NCBI RefSeq assembly: GCF_965638725.1
Contig: NC_134949.1
Location: forward strand, 11,468,951-11,532,950
Origin: Aptenodytes patagonicus
Lineage: Eukaryota > Chordata > Aves > Sphenisciformes > Spheniscidae
Direction: 5' to 3'
DNA: 64,000 nt
The notes beneath the pieces are model-generated. The model had not been told where the DNA came from, ran no database searches, and saw nothing but the letters and a program-made list of their open reading frames with translations. The translations under genes were made by a program, and so were the position numbers. Positions 63,515 to 64,000 of the stretch are shown here, one piece after another (position 1 is the first letter of the stretch; every line of letters starts with the position of its first letter).

Positions 63515-63520
63515 ATTAAA
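63515..63520 (+). terminator. LTR poly(A) signal ATTAAA
   Basis: ATTAAA is followed by a T-rich segment (CTGTCTTTATCTC). The same signal is conserved in the 56-kb LTR. It is oriented with SEMA3C, so it is a possible, though probably weak, site of premature polyadenylation. Confidence 0.6.
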
Positions 63521-63647
63521 CTGTCTTTATCTCAACCCAGGAGTTTTCTCACTTTTGCCCTTCTGATTCTCTCCCCCATCCCACTGTGGGGGGAGTGAGC
63601 GAGCGGCTGCGTGGTGCTCAGTTGCCTGCTGAGGTTAAACCACAACA

Positions 63648-63652
63648 ATTGG
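63648..63652. repeat. Target-site duplication, right copy
   Basis: ATTGG lies immediately after the LTR terminal CA and matches the left copy exactly. Confidence 0.85.
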
Positions 63653-64000
63653 CAATCTTATTTCTAGAATGGTATTTTCTCCTCTTCTCACTCTCTCTCC
63701 CCCCCCCCCCCGCCATAACCCTCTTATTTCTTGTTGATTATTTCCTCTGCTGGGATAGCAATACATAATTGTGGCAGCCCAATGTTTATTTACAACTTCC
63801 AGCTAAAATTTAGCTTCCTATCTTTCAGTAAGACACTGCTGTGTTTTTAAAACACTGACATCATTATTCCCATTTGTAATAACTAATGCAATATTTTCAT
63901 TTCCTTGCTTGTTTTCTTTCTTTTCCCTCATATGTGAGTGTCTGTCTTCACTTTCTTTTTTACCTGAAATTAAAGACTGGTCCAACAGAGCATTTAAAGA
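63653..64000 (+). other. SEMA3C: SEMA3C intron 2, end of window
   Basis: AT-rich intron with a CT-rich stretch ending in a 13-base C-run (about 63,699-63,711). No exon or splice acceptor with coding sequence is seen before the window ends. Confidence 0.55.

Larger units (their letters stand above)
63055..63647 (+). mobile_element. Endogenous retroviral solo LTR, 593 bp, with intact target duplication
   Basis: It begins TGTCCTGGTTTTGGCAGGG and ends GGTTAAACCACAACA, with TG...CA ends and a 5-bp target duplication ATTGG on both sides. Regulatory parts are visible in order: palindromic TGACGTCA at 63,311-63,318, a TATA box (TATAAA at 63,328-63,333) and an ATTAAA poly(A) signal at 63,515-63,520. 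So it keeps a recognisable U3-R-U5 layout. A 5-bp duplication fits ERVL-like and some class I elements. It is inserted in the same direction as SEMA3C, so its poly(A) signal or promoter could in principle act on the host transcript. No internal viral genes are present. Confidence 0.96.

Noticed and set aside
55849..63647. A full provirus bounded by the two LTRs
   Set aside because: The LTRs face opposite directions and belong to different subtypes. The 6.6 kb between them shows no gag, pol or env similarity, and the second LTR has its own target duplication.

Overview
This is a window of vertebrate nuclear DNA, almost certainly from a bird. It is AT-rich and gene-poor. It carries several CR1 LINE copies with the bird-type 3' tail (8-bp units related to ATTCTATG). 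It also carries endogenous retroviral solo LTRs that start TGTCCTGGTTT and end with a GGTTAAACCAC motif, a type I associate with neoavian genomes. I cannot name the species.

The one protein-coding gene I can support is the 5' part of SEMA3C (semaphorin 3C, once called collapsin-3 in chick), on the + strand. A CpG island near 10.0-10.75 kb is its likely promoter. A probable non-coding first exon ends at a GT donor near 10,970. The first coding exon, at 14,074-14,214, holds the start codon and signal peptide. Everything after that, about 49.8 kb, appears to be intron 2: I found no exon encoding the start of the sema domain before the window ends. The first ~10 kb is upstream intergenic DNA.

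Region by region: 1-0.8 kb, 5'-truncated CR1 (- strand). 0.8-9.9 kb, intergenic, with a short LTR remnant at 6.5 kb. 9.9-10.97 kb, G-run, CpG island and probable exon 1. 10.97-14.07 kb, intron 1. 14.07-14.21 kb, SEMA3C coding exon. 14.2-64 kb, intron 2. Intron 2 holds a young-looking CR1 with an uninterrupted 3' coding segment (22 kb), older CR1 remnants (27, 29 and 48 kb), a small CpG-rich patch (39.1 kb), two solo LTRs of related but distinct subtypes in opposite orientations (55.8-56.5 and 63.1-63.6 kb), and assorted microsatellites, homopolymers and tandem duplications.

None of the other long reading frames looks like a gene. Most are AT- or GC-bias artefacts, and several lack an ATG. I see no sign of a novel multi-gene system. 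The most useful observations are the SEMA3C assignment, the 5-bp target duplication around the 63-kb LTR, the split homology between the two LTRs, the CR1 copy with a candidate 11-bp duplication, the intronic CpG patch, and a few hairpin or paired-site elements that might be regulatory.
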